DNA of 64,000 nucleotides from Sphingopyxis sp. LC81 (GTDB lineage: Bacteria > Pseudomonadota > Alphaproteobacteria > Sphingomonadales > Sphingomonadaceae). Location of the stretch: positions 1 to 64,000 of the forward strand of contig NZ_JNFD01000046.1 in NCBI RefSeq assembly GCF_000756375.1, written 5' to 3'. The translations under genes were made by a program, and so were the position numbers. Shown one piece after another: positions 26,090-35,822 of this stretch (positions are counted from its first letter, which is position 1; each line of letters begins with the position of its first letter). Below the pieces are notes generated by a model, which worked only from the letters and a program-made list of their open reading frames with translations, had not been told where the DNA came from and ran no database searches.

Positions 26090-26884
26090 ATGACCGACAC
26101 CACCATCCTCACCGAACGTCGCGGGCACGTGCTGCTCGTCACGATCAACCGGCCCGAAGCGCGCAACGCGGTCAACGCTGCGGTCCATATCGGCATCGGC
26201 ACCGCGCTTCAAACCGCCGAAGCCGACCCCGAAATCCGCGCCGTCGTCATCACCGGCGCCGGCGACAAGAGCTTCTGCGCGGGCGCCGACCTGGTCGCAC
26301 TCTCGCGCGGCGAAAGCCTCTATCCCGACGATCCGGCGCAGCAGGCGTGGGGTTTCGCGGGCATGGTGTCGCACCCAATCTCGAAACCGATCATCGCCGC
26401 GGTCAATGGCTTCGCCTTCGGTGGCGGCTGCGAGATCGCGCTGATGAGCGACATCATCATCGCCGCCGATCATGCGCAATTCGGCCTGCCCGAGGTCAAG
26501 GTCGGGCTGTTTGCCGCGGCGGGCGGCGCCTTCCGCCTCGCGCAGCAGCTCCCGAAGAAGCTCGCGATGGAATATATGCTCACCGGTGACCCGATCCCCG
26601 CCGCGCGCGCCGCCGAATTCGGGCTGGTCAATCATGTCGTGCCGCTCGCCGACCTGCTCCCCACCGCGCTCGCGCTCGCCGAAAAGATCGCCGCCAACGC
26701 GCCGCTGTCGGTGCAGGCGTCGAAGCGCGTCGCGCTCGGCATCGACGAAGGCCGCATCGCCGCCGACGCCCCCTATTGGGAACATAACACCCGCGAGCGC
26801 GGGGTGCTGATGCGCAGCGAAGACGCGCGCGAAGGCCCGCTCGCCTTCGCGCAGAAGCGCAAGCCCGAGTGGAAGGCGCGCTGA
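26090..26884 (+). CDS. Enoyl-CoA hydratase/isomerase family (crotonase) protein
   Basis: This 264-residue crotonase has the oxyanion-hole segments CAGADL (63-68) and GFAFGGGCE (107-115). Both catalytic glutamates of true enoyl-CoA hydratases are present: Glu115 in GGGCE and Glu135 in FGLPEVKVG. It therefore probably hydrates a trans-2-enoyl-CoA in fatty acid, amino acid or other acyl-CoA breakdown. ATG 26090 has a GGGAGAG ribosome site. The atypical thiolase gene begins 1 bp after its stop. A palindromic operator sits upstream. The chain-length or substrate preference cannot be read here. Confidence 0.93.
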   Translation: MTDTTILTERRGHVLLVTINRPEARNAVNAAVHIGIGTALQTAEADPEIRAVVITGAGDKSFCAGADLVALSRGESLYPDDPAQQAWGFAGMVSHPISKPIIAAVNGFAFGGGCEIALMSDIIIAADHAQFGLPEVKVGLFAAAGGAFRLAQQLPKKLAMEYMLTGDPIPAARAAEFGLVNHVVPLADLLPTALALAEKIAANAPLSVQASKRVALGIDEGRIAADAPYWEHNTRERGVLMRSEDAREGPLAFAQKRKPEWKAR

Positions 26885-26885
26885 T

Positions 26886-28388
26886 ATGGCGATGACCGAT
26901 CCCGAACGCATTCCCGTGATCATCGGCGTCGGGCAAGTCAACGACCGGCCCGAAGACCCCGATCAGGGGCTCGACTCGCTTGGATTGATGGTCGAGGCGC
27001 TCAAAGTGGCTGAAACCGATGCCGGCGGCGGGCTCCTCGCCGAACTCGACAGCCTCGCGATCGTCGACCAGATCAGCTTCCACAGCCTCGGCAAGCTTCC
27101 CGAACCGCTCGCTGCGGCAATCGGCGCGAACCCCAAGATCAATTACCAGTCGGCCGCGCCGCACGGCGACACGCCCGTCCGCTTACTCAACGAAGCCGCG
27201 AACCGCATCGGCGCGGGCGAGGTCAAGCTGGCCGCCATCGTCGGCGCCGAGGCGCTGCGCACCGCCGCGGGCCGTGCCGCCAAAGCCGCGAGCGGCGAGG
27301 ACAAGAGCTATAACGCGATCCGCAAGGTCGCGACGCGGCGCGAACCCAATTATGCCCAGACCCACGGGCTTGCCGCGCCCGTCGATGTCTACCCGCTCTA
27401 CGAAAATGCGACGCGCGCGGCGTGGGGCCAGAGCCTCGAGGACGCGCAATTCGAAAGCGCCGAAATCTGGGCGCGCTTTTCGGAGGTCGCTGCAGCGAAT
27501 GAGGGCGCGTGGATCCGCAAGCCCGCGTCGCCCGAGGACATATTGCGCGTCGACGAGCGCAACCGCCCGATCTCCTTCCCCTATTCGAAGCTGATGGTCG
27601 CCAATTCGTCGGTCAATCAGGGCGCGGGCTTCATCGTCGCGAGCCTCGCCGAAGCATGGCGCCGCGGTATCGCCGAAGACCGCCTGATCCATATCGGCAT
27701 GGGCGCTGCCGCAAAGGAGCCGCCAAGCATCCTTCACCGCGACCGTTACGACGGCAGCGTCAGCATGGAGACCTCGATCACGCGCACGCTCGAATTGAAC
27801 GACATGGGCGCAGAAGATTTCGATTTCGTCGAGCTTTACAGCTGTTTTCCGTGCGTTCCTAAGATGGCGCGGCGCATCCTCGGCTGGCCGTGGGACCGCC
27901 CCGCGACCGTGTTCGGCGGGCTGACGTTCGGCGGCGGGCCGATCGCGAACTATATGAGCCATGCGATCGTCTCGATGGTCGAAAAGCTGCGCACCGAGGG
28001 CCGCTACGGCTTTCTCTTCGCCAACGGCGGCTTCGCGACCGACAATCATTGCATCGTTCTGGGCAACCGGCCGATTGCGGCAGCGAGCTTTCCGCAGGAT
28101 TTCGACTATCAGGCCGAGGCCGAAGCGCAACGCGGGCCGGTGCCCGAGCTGGTCGAGGATTATGCGGGGCCGGCGACGATCGAGAGCTACACCGTGTTTT
28201 ATGGCCGCGATGGGGCGCCGAAAGCGGGCGTTGTCGTCGCACGCACGCCCGAGAACAAGCGCACGCTGGCGCATGTGGATGTCGGCGATGCCGCGATGCT
28301 CGCATTCCTGACCGATGGGAAGCAGGAGCCGGTCGGGACGGCGGGGCAGGTCGTCGCCCTGGAAGATGGCTTCGGCTGGCGCGCGTAA
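26886..28388 (+). CDS. Atypical thiolase-like acetyl-CoA acetyltransferase family protein
   Basis: This 500-residue protein belongs to the thiolase superfamily (SCP-x/acetyl-CoA acetyltransferase type): IPVIIGVGQVNDRPE at the start, INYQSAAPHGDTPVRLLNEAANRI where normal thiolases carry the nucleophilic Cys, DFDFVELYSCFPCVPKMA, GGLTFGGGPIANYMSHAI and an extra C-terminal beta-rich domain of about 100 residues. The usual NxxCxSG nucleophile motif is not present, so it may not do classical Claisen thiolysis. Cys residues in YSCFPC and DNHCIVLG could contribute. It starts 1 bp after the crotonase gene and is certainly in the same transcript. Confidence 0.88.
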   Translation: MAMTDPERIPVIIGVGQVNDRPEDPDQGLDSLGLMVEALKVAETDAGGGLLAELDSLAIVDQISFHSLGKLPEPLAAAIGANPKINYQSAAPHGDTPVRLLNEAANRIGAGEVKLAAIVGAEALRTAAGRAAKAASGEDKSYNAIRKVATRREPNYAQTHGLAAPVDVYPLYENATRAAWGQSLEDAQFESAEIWARFSEVAAANEGAWIRKPASPEDILRVDERNRPISFPYSKLMVANSSVNQGAGFIVASLAEAWRRGIAEDRLIHIGMGAAAKEPPSILHRDRYDGSVSMETSITRTLELNDMGAEDFDFVELYSCFPCVPKMARRILGWPWDRPATVFGGLTFGGGPIANYMSHAIVSMVEKLRTEGRYGFLFANGGFATDNHCIVLGNRPIAAASFPQDFDYQAEAEAQRGPVPELVEDYAGPATIESYTVFYGRDGAPKAGVVVARTPENKRTLAHVDVGDAAMLAFLTDGKQEPVGTAGQVVALEDGFGWRA

Positions 28389-28394
28389 GCCTCT

Positions 28395-28416
28395 CCCCTC
28401 CCGCAAGCGGGAGGGG
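28395..28416. terminator. GC-rich hairpin between convergent thiolase and ALDH genes
   Basis: A perfect 10-bp stem (CCCCTCCCGC/GCGGGAGGGG) with a 2-base AA centre lies 6 bp after the thiolase stop and 5 bp before the converging dehydrogenase stop. The same 10-bp stem recurs at 48657-48678. No T-run follows, so it may act as a repeat element as well as a terminator. Confidence 0.7.
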
Positions 28417-28421
28417 ACACA

Positions 28422-29921
28422 TCAAATCTCGAACGAAACCCCCTGCGCCAGCGGCAGCACATCCGAATAATTCAACGTATTCGTCGCGCGCCGCATATAG
28501 GCCTTCCAGCTATCCGACCCGCTTTCACGCCCACCGCCGGTTTCCTTCTCGCCCCCGAACGCGCCGCCGATCTCGGCCCCCGAGGTGCCCAGATTGACGT
28601 TCGCGATCCCGCAATCGCTCGCCGCAAGAAACCGCTCGGCCTCGCGCATGTCGGTGGTGAAGATCGCCGACGACAGGCCTGCCGCGACATCGTTGTGCAG
28701 CTCGATCACCGCGTCCAGATCATAATAGCGCATGACATAGAGGATCGGCGCGAACGTCTCTTCGAGCACCGGCCCGACCTGCCCCGGCATCTCGACCAGC
28801 GCGGGCTTCACATAGAAGCTCGCGCCCTCGCCGACGCGCTCGCCGCCATGGACGACGCCGCCCACAGCGCGCGCCCTGCCCAGCGCGTCCTGCATCATCT
28901 CATGGGCCGCGCGGTCGATCAGCGGCCCGACGAGCACGTCGGCTTCGAGCGGGTTGCCGACGCCGACGCTCGTATAGGCCGCCTTCAGCTTGGCGATGAA
29001 ACCGTCGTAGATATTGTCGTGCAGAAACAAGCGCCGCGTCGTCGTACAGCGTTGCCCCGCTGTCCCCATCGCCCCGAACGCCACCCCGCGCAGCGCGAGG
29101 TCGAGGTCCGCCGACGGCGCGACGATCACGCCATTGTTGCCGCCGAGTTCTAGGATCGCGCGCGCAAAACGCTGCGCGAGCCGCGGTGCGACCGCGCGGC
29201 CCATGCGCGTCGAACCGGTGGCCGAAACGAGCGCCACGCGCTTGTCGTCGACCAGCGCCTCGCCCGCCTCGCGCCCGCCGATCAAGAGTTGCGCCAGCCC
29301 CGCGGGCGCATCGCCGAACCGCGCGACCGCGCGCGCGAAAATCGCCTGCGTTGCCAAGGCGGTCAACGGCGTCTTTTCCGACGGCTTCCACACGACGCTG
29401 TTGCCGCACACCAGCGCGATCGCCGCATTCCATGCCCACACCGCGACAGGGAAGTTGAATGCCGAGATCACCCCGACGACCCCCAGCGGATGCCACACCT
29501 CCATCATCCGGTGCCCCGGTCGCTCGGTCGCGATCGTCAGGCCATATAATTGCCGCGACAGCCCGACCGCGAAGTCGCAGATGTCGATCATTTCCTGCAC
29601 TTCGCCCGCGCCCTCGGACGGGATCTTGCCCGCCTCGATCGTCACCAGCTTGGCCAGATCGTCCTTTGCCGCGCGCAATTCCTCGCCCCACAAACGGACA
29701 AGTTCGCCGCGGCGCGGCGCCGGGACATTCCGCCATGCACGGAACGCCGCGCTCGCTTTGTCGAGCGTCTCATCGATCGCCGCGGCATCGACGACCTGCG
29801 CCATCCCGAGCTGCTCGCCCGTCAACGGCGTCACCGATGGCATCGACCCGTCGGCCCATAGCGCGCGGTCGACGCCCAGCCTGTCGAGGAGTGCCCCTGT
29901 CTCCTGGCCCAGTCGCAGCAT
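28422..29921 (-). CDS. ALDH7-type aldehyde dehydrogenase, probable alpha-aminoadipic semialdehyde dehydrogenase
   Basis: This 499-residue enzyme has every aldehyde dehydrogenase catalytic residue: Asn157 (SAFNFPVAV), Glu258 (LELGGNN) and nucleophile Cys292 (GTAGQRCTTTRRL). LSRQLYGLTIATERPGHRMMEVWHPLGVVGVIS and the E-x-GGAFGGEKETGGGRESGSDSWK region place it with the ALDH7/antiquitin group. The group oxidises L-aminoadipate-6-semialdehyde in lysine catabolism and related aldehydes. ATG 29921 is favoured over 29936 because AAGGGAC lies just upstream. It is divergent from acyl-CoA synthetase and shares no operon with lysine genes. Confidence 0.9.
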   Translation of the reverse strand: MLRLGQETGALLDRLGVDRALWADGSMPSVTPLTGEQLGMAQVVDAAAIDETLDKASAAFRAWRNVPAPRRGELVRLWGEELRAAKDDLAKLVTIEAGKIPSEGAGEVQEMIDICDFAVGLSRQLYGLTIATERPGHRMMEVWHPLGVVGVISAFNFPVAVWAWNAAIALVCGNSVVWKPSEKTPLTALATQAIFARAVARFGDAPAGLAQLLIGGREAGEALVDDKRVALVSATGSTRMGRAVAPRLAQRFARAILELGGNNGVIVAPSADLDLALRGVAFGAMGTAGQRCTTTRRLFLHDNIYDGFIAKLKAAYTSVGVGNPLEADVLVGPLIDRAAHEMMQDALGRARAVGGVVHGGERVGEGASFYVKPALVEMPGQVGPVLEETFAPILYVMRYYDLDAVIELHNDVAAGLSSAIFTTDMREAERFLAASDCGIANVNLGTSGAEIGGAFGGEKETGGGRESGSDSWKAYMRRATNTLNYSDVLPLAQGVSFEI

Positions 29922-30018
29922 ATAAAGTCCCTTCATCAGCGCGCGAGCGCCTTGCAGTTTGCGGCTCGCGGGTTATCGCTTCGCGCGAACAAAGCAAACC
30001 CAATAGGGAGAGTCGCCC

Positions 30019-31986
<1,968 letters not shown>

Positions 31987-31994
31987 CCGGCGGC

Positions 31995-32066
31995 GTTCCC
32001 CGGCGAAAGCCGGGGCCCACGCGATCGCGCGCTCCGCAGTCTGGACCCCGGCTTTCGCCGGGGAAC
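31995..32066. repeat. Long inverted repeat pair (REP/BIME-like), copy 1
   Basis: Two 25-bp arms match at 24 of 25 positions in inverted orientation: 31995-32019 (begins GTTCCCCGGCGAAAGCCGG) and 32042-32066. A 22-bp spacer separates them. Each arm is itself a hairpin. The left arm is identical to 63672-63696. It lies between the convergent acsA and serine hydrolase genes. Confidence 0.88.
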
Positions 32067-32068
32067 AA

Positions 32069-33256
32069 CTATTTCGCCAGCGCCCCGCACAGACCGTCGG
32101 TCGCCAGCGCGATACGCGATTCCGCCGTTTCGCGATTGGCCGCGCTATTCTCGACACCGCGCGTTTCGGTGTTGAACGCCAGCAGGCTGCCGATGCGCTG
32201 ATCGGGACAGAGGCTCAGATAGGCGCGAAAGCCGTTCTGGTCGCCATTATGCCCCACGAACCGCACCCCCGCGCTGCGGTCGATGAAGAAGGACAGGCCG
32301 CTCTGCGTCGTCTTCGCCATGCGCCCCTGCGTGAAATCCTCGCCCGCCGCGATTTGCGGCGCCCACATTTCCTCGAGAGAAGACCGCTTCAGCACCAGAT
32401 CATAGTCGGACTGGCGCGCCGGATCGCCGAGCAGGAACGCCGCATATTTCGTCATATCGGGCATCGGCGCGTTGAGCCCGCCGTTCGACACCGTCACTCC
32501 GGTATCGACATCGAACGGCGCCGCGACCCGCCGGCCATTGCGGATATAATAGCTGTGCGACCGATGCGGCAGCAGATGCGGCGGCGTGCGGTCGAAATAG
32601 CTGGCGTGCATGCCCAGCGGCTTCAGGATGTTCTTGTCGACATAGACTTCATAATCCTCACCCGACAGGCGCTCGATGACCTGCCCCAGATAGACGATGC
32701 CGGGGTTCGAATAGCCGAAGCGCGTGCCGGGTTTGAACTCGACCTGCGTATACGGCAGCATCGCCACGAGCTGCGCCCAGCCCTTCGGCTCGAACGGCTG
32801 CCAGTCATGATTGCGCCACGGCCAGGTGCCGCTTCGAAACCCCGCGCTGTGGCTCATCAACTGGCGCAGGGTGATCGCGCCCGTGTCGCCATAGGGATTA
32901 TGCACAGCGGCGAGTTCGGGCACATAACGCACGATCGGATCGTCGAGCGAAAGCAGCCCGCGATCGCGGAGCTGCATGATCGCGATCCCCGTCATCGTCT
33001 TGGTGATCGACGCCCAATGATAGATGGTGTCGGCATCGACGGGGACATGCGCGTCGGCGTCCTGCTCGCCCAGATGGTCGGCTACGACGGTCCGGCCGTC
33101 ACGTACGACGTAGAAACTGCTCCCCGCGATCTTCGCCCGGCCGGTTTCGCTCCGATGCAGCTCGCGAAAATCGCTGAGTGCCGCGTCAAAGCGCGTCTCT
33201 TTGGCCGCCGCCGGATTGGCTATCAGAACAAGTGCGGCAGCAATCCAGCGCGACAT
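32069..33256 (-). CDS. Exported serine hydrolase (class C beta-lactamase/PBP4-like family)
   Basis: This 395-residue protein has a signal peptide (SRWIAAALVLIANPAAA) and the beta-lactamase family motifs: the nucleophile Ser83 and Lys86 in HWASITKTM, and Tyr182-Ser183-Asn184 in GYSNPGIVY. HNGDQNGFRAYL near the C terminus is an HxG-type third motif. The family includes esterases, D-aminopeptidases and carboxypeptidases, so true beta-lactamase activity should not be assumed. ATG 33256 follows CAGGGGATCG. It lies 47 bp downstream of the Anbu gene on the same strand and may be transcribed with it. Confidence 0.88.
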   Translation of the reverse strand: MSRWIAAALVLIANPAAAKETRFDAALSDFRELHRSETGRAKIAGSSFYVVRDGRTVVADHLGEQDADAHVPVDADTIYHWASITKTMTGIAIMQLRDRGLLSLDDPIVRYVPELAAVHNPYGDTGAITLRQLMSHSAGFRSGTWPWRNHDWQPFEPKGWAQLVAMLPYTQVEFKPGTRFGYSNPGIVYLGQVIERLSGEDYEVYVDKNILKPLGMHASYFDRTPPHLLPHRSHSYYIRNGRRVAAPFDVDTGVTVSNGGLNAPMPDMTKYAAFLLGDPARQSDYDLVLKRSSLEEMWAPQIAAGEDFTQGRMAKTTQSGLSFFIDRSAGVRFVGHNGDQNGFRAYLSLCPDQRIGSLLAFNTETRGVENSAANRETAESRIALATDGLCGALAK

Positions 33257-33303
33257 GGCGATCCCCTGTGCATTCACGACGGGGCCACGGTGGCCGAAGG
33301 CGG

Positions 33304-34035
33304 TCAGAAATGGAAGTCGGGAAGCTCCGCGAGCGCGATGCCCAATGCCTCGGCCCAGCCGTCGGCGACGCTTTCGAAATAGGGGTCGTTGCGCTCGAAC
33401 CGCCGTTCGCGCACCGTGGCAAAATCGTCGCGCTCATGGACGCGAAGGTCGATCGGCAAGTCGACACCGGCATTGGCGCGGATCGTCGAATCGAACGAGA
33501 CGCAAAGCAGCTTCACCGAATCCTCGAACGACATCGCCGGGTCATAGGATCGCACGATGATCGGCCGCCCATATTTGGTCTCGCCGATCTGGAAGAAGGG
33601 ATTGTCCTCGCCCGCCTCGATGAAATTGCCTTCGGGATAGATGAGGAACAGCCGCGGTTCGGACCCCTTGATCTGCCCGCCGACGATCAGCGAGGCGCGG
33701 AACAGCGATTCCGCTGCAGGCCCTTCGTCGCTGTGGCGCATCACGATATTGCGCAGCGTCTCGCCGACGATCGTCGCGACCGCGAACATCGACGGCGCCG
33801 CGAGGATCGAAGGTTGGCGTTCCTCGGGGGCCTTGGTGCGCTCGTCGAGCAGGCTCACCACGGCCTGCGTCGTCGCCAGATTACCCGCCGACATCAATGT
33901 GATCACCCGCTCGCCGGGCACGTGCCAGCTGCGCATCTTGCGGACCTGCGAAATGTCGTCGACGCCCGCGTTGGTGCGGGTGTCCGACATGAACACCAGC
34001 CCTTTGTTCAAACGCATGCCAACGCAATAGGTCAT
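33304..34035 (-). CDS. Anbu, proteasome beta-subunit-like peptidase
   Basis: This 243-residue protein matches Anbu, the bacterial proteasome homologue. It begins MTYCVGMRLNKGLVFMSDTRTNAG, so removal of Met exposes the Thr nucleophile as in Ntn hydrolases without a propeptide. Further matches are DDISQVRKM, VITLMSAGNLATTQAVV, and SLIVGGQIKGSEPRLFLIYPEGNFIEA. Anbu proteins form ring or helical assemblies of uncertain substrate. It ends the four-gene operon with ATP-grasp, alpha-E and transglutaminase proteins, the classical Anbu neighbourhood. It starts 45 bp after the transglutaminase stop. Confidence 0.94.
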   Translation of the reverse strand: MTYCVGMRLNKGLVFMSDTRTNAGVDDISQVRKMRSWHVPGERVITLMSAGNLATTQAVVSLLDERTKAPEERQPSILAAPSMFAVATIVGETLRNIVMRHSDEGPAAESLFRASLIVGGQIKGSEPRLFLIYPEGNFIEAGEDNPFFQIGETKYGRPIIVRSYDPAMSFEDSVKLLCVSFDSTIRANAGVDLPIDLRVHERDDFATVRERRFERNDPYFESVADGWAEALGIALAELPDFHF

Positions 34036-34080
34036 CGAATCCCGTTTCCCCGCCCGGAAAGTCCCGATCGTCCAGCCCGC

Positions 34081-34884
34081 TTATTGCTGGACCTGCAATT
34101 GAACAACCAGATTTTCCTGCGCCGCACCATAGCGCATGCCGCGAACCGGGGCAGCGTCGCGATAATCGAGCCCCGTCGCGACGCGAATGTAACGCTGGTC
34201 GGGCGAATGGCCGTTGCTGACATCGAAGCCGATCCAGCCGATATGGTCGAAATGCGCCTCGGCCCATGCGTGCGTGGCATCCTGATGCGTGCGGTCGTTC
34301 ATCATCAGATAGCCCGAGACATAGCGCGCCGGATGGCCGAGGTGGCGCATCGCGGCGATGAAGATATGCGCATGGTCCTGGCACACCCCGCCCTCGCTGC
34401 CGAGCGCCTGTTCGGCGGTCGTCTCGGCATCGGTAAAGCCGATCCGGTACGCCAGCCGGTCGACGATCAGCGCCGACAGCGCGTGCGCGCGCTCGATATC
34501 GTTGCTATAGTCGCGGCCGAGTGTCGCAGTCAGCGCGCGGACGTGCCGCCCCGCGCGCGTCAGCGGCGTCGGACGCAAAAAGGTCCAGAGCGGCATCGCG
34601 CCGCGATGCTCCCCGATCACGCCGTCCCAGGTCTCGAGCTCGACCTCGCCATGACAGCGGACCACGAGCTCGCTCGATCCGCCATGGACCGCGATCAGGT
34701 CGACGCCATTGCCATGATGATCGGTGTAGTGAAGCTGCTGCGCGCCACCCTCGACCTCGATCGTCCAGCCGTGGACACGCTGCTGCCCCGGCCGGTCCTT
34801 CGGCGTCAGTTTCAGCTGCTGCAGCGCATAGCTGACCGGCGCATCATACTGGTAACGGGTGGTGTGTTCGACGCGCAGTTTCAT
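34081..34884 (-). CDS. Transglutaminase-like cysteine protease of the Anbu operon
   Basis: This 267-residue protein has the N-terminal beta domain of bacterial transglutaminase-like proteins (LRVEHTTRYQYDAPVSYALQQLKLTP) and the papain-like core with Cys168 (EGGVCQDHAHIF), His205 (DATHAWAEA) and Asp221 (GFDVSNG). All three catalytic residues are present, so it may hydrolyse or form isopeptide bonds. Its ATG overlaps the stop of the alpha-E gene (ATGA). In-frame sequence upstream of 34884 belongs to the shadow of that gene. Confidence 0.94.
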   Translation of the reverse strand: MKLRVEHTTRYQYDAPVSYALQQLKLTPKDRPGQQRVHGWTIEVEGGAQQLHYTDHHGNGVDLIAVHGGSSELVVRCHGEVELETWDGVIGEHRGAMPLWTFLRPTPLTRAGRHVRALTATLGRDYSNDIERAHALSALIVDRLAYRIGFTDAETTAEQALGSEGGVCQDHAHIFIAAMRHLGHPARYVSGYLMMNDRTHQDATHAWAEAHFDHIGWIGFDVSNGHSPDQRYIRVATGLDYRDAAPVRGMRYGAAQENLVVQLQVQQ

Positions 34885-35822
34885 TCCACAAACCTGTAAT
34901 CGCGCTCGATCTGGCGCGCGAGCGCCGCATTGGCGCGAAGGAATCCGGTCACATATTGGTGCAGACCGCCGTCGAAGATCGACTGGATCGGCCCGGCGAG
35001 CGTTTCGTGGGCGAGCGCATGCGCCAGCCGCCACGCTTCGGTTTCCTCGCCATAATGCCGCTGCAACTGCGCCAGATGATCCTCCATCCGCTCGCCGCAA
35101 AAGGCGAGGCTGCGCGGCATCTGGCGGTAGAGGATCAGGAATTCGGCAATCTTGAGCGCGCTGATCTCGGCCCCGTACAGCCAGCGATAGGCGCGATGCG
35201 CCGACACCGACCGCAGGATCGTCTCCCATTGCACATTGTCGATCGAGCTGCCGATATGCGCGACCGAGGGCAGCAGCAGATAATATTTGACGTCGAGGAT
35301 GCGCGCGGTGTTGTCGGCGCGCTCCAGAAACGTGCCGAGCAGCGCGAAATGATAGCCGTCGTTGCGCAGCATCGTGCCATTCAATGCCCCGCGAACATGC
35401 GCGCTCTGCTGGCGGATCGTCGTCAGCACATCGGGCAAATCATCCTCGCGCACGGGCCGCTTCAGCAGCGCGACGAGCGTCATCCAGCTCGTATTGACCG
35501 CCTCCCACGTCTCGCGGGTCAGCGCGGTGCGCGCGGTGCGGGCATTGTCGCGCGCCTGTCTGATCACCGACATGATGCTCGACGGGTTCGCGGGATCGCG
35601 AAGCAGGAAGTCGATCACCCGCGCCGAGCTGTAATCGCCGTGCGCCGCCTGGAACGCCTGGTTGACCCCCGCGGTCACCAGCACCGACTTCCATTCGGCG
35701 GCCGCGGTCGACGAGCGCGTCAGCGCGATGCGGAACCCCGCGTCGATCAGGCGCGCATTATTCTCGCTGCGCTCGAGGTAGCGCGCCATCCAGAAGAGCG
35801 AGCCTGCGGTCTTGCCCAGCAT
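34881..35822 (-). CDS. Alpha-E domain protein of the Anbu operon
   Basis: This 313-residue all-helical protein starts MLGKTAGSLFWMARYLERSE, the signature of the alpha-E domain family (COG2307), and has FLLRDPANPSSIMSVI and ARDNARTARTALTRETWE. The function is unknown; the domain always accompanies circularly permuted ATP-grasp and transglutaminase proteins, and comparative work has proposed roles in peptide ligation or modification. It overlaps the ATP-grasp stop by 1 bp (TGATG) and the transglutaminase ATG by 4 bp. Confidence 0.94.
   Translation of the reverse strand: MLGKTAGSLFWMARYLERSENNARLIDAGFRIALTRSSTAAAEWKSVLVTAGVNQAFQAAHGDYSSARVIDFLLRDPANPSSIMSVIRQARDNARTARTALTRETWEAVNTSWMTLVALLKRPVREDDLPDVLTTIRQQSAHVRGALNGTMLRNDGYHFALLGTFLERADNTARILDVKYYLLLPSVAHIGSSIDNVQWETILRSVSAHRAYRWLYGAEISALKIAEFLILYRQMPRSLAFCGERMEDHLAQLQRHYGEETEAWRLAHALAHETLAGPIQSIFDGGLHQYVTGFLRANAALARQIERDYRFVE

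Noticed and set aside
32069-33256. The serine hydrolase as an antibiotic resistance beta-lactamase.
   Set aside because: SxxK and YSN motifs are shared by many esterases and peptidases; nothing here shows beta-lactam specificity.
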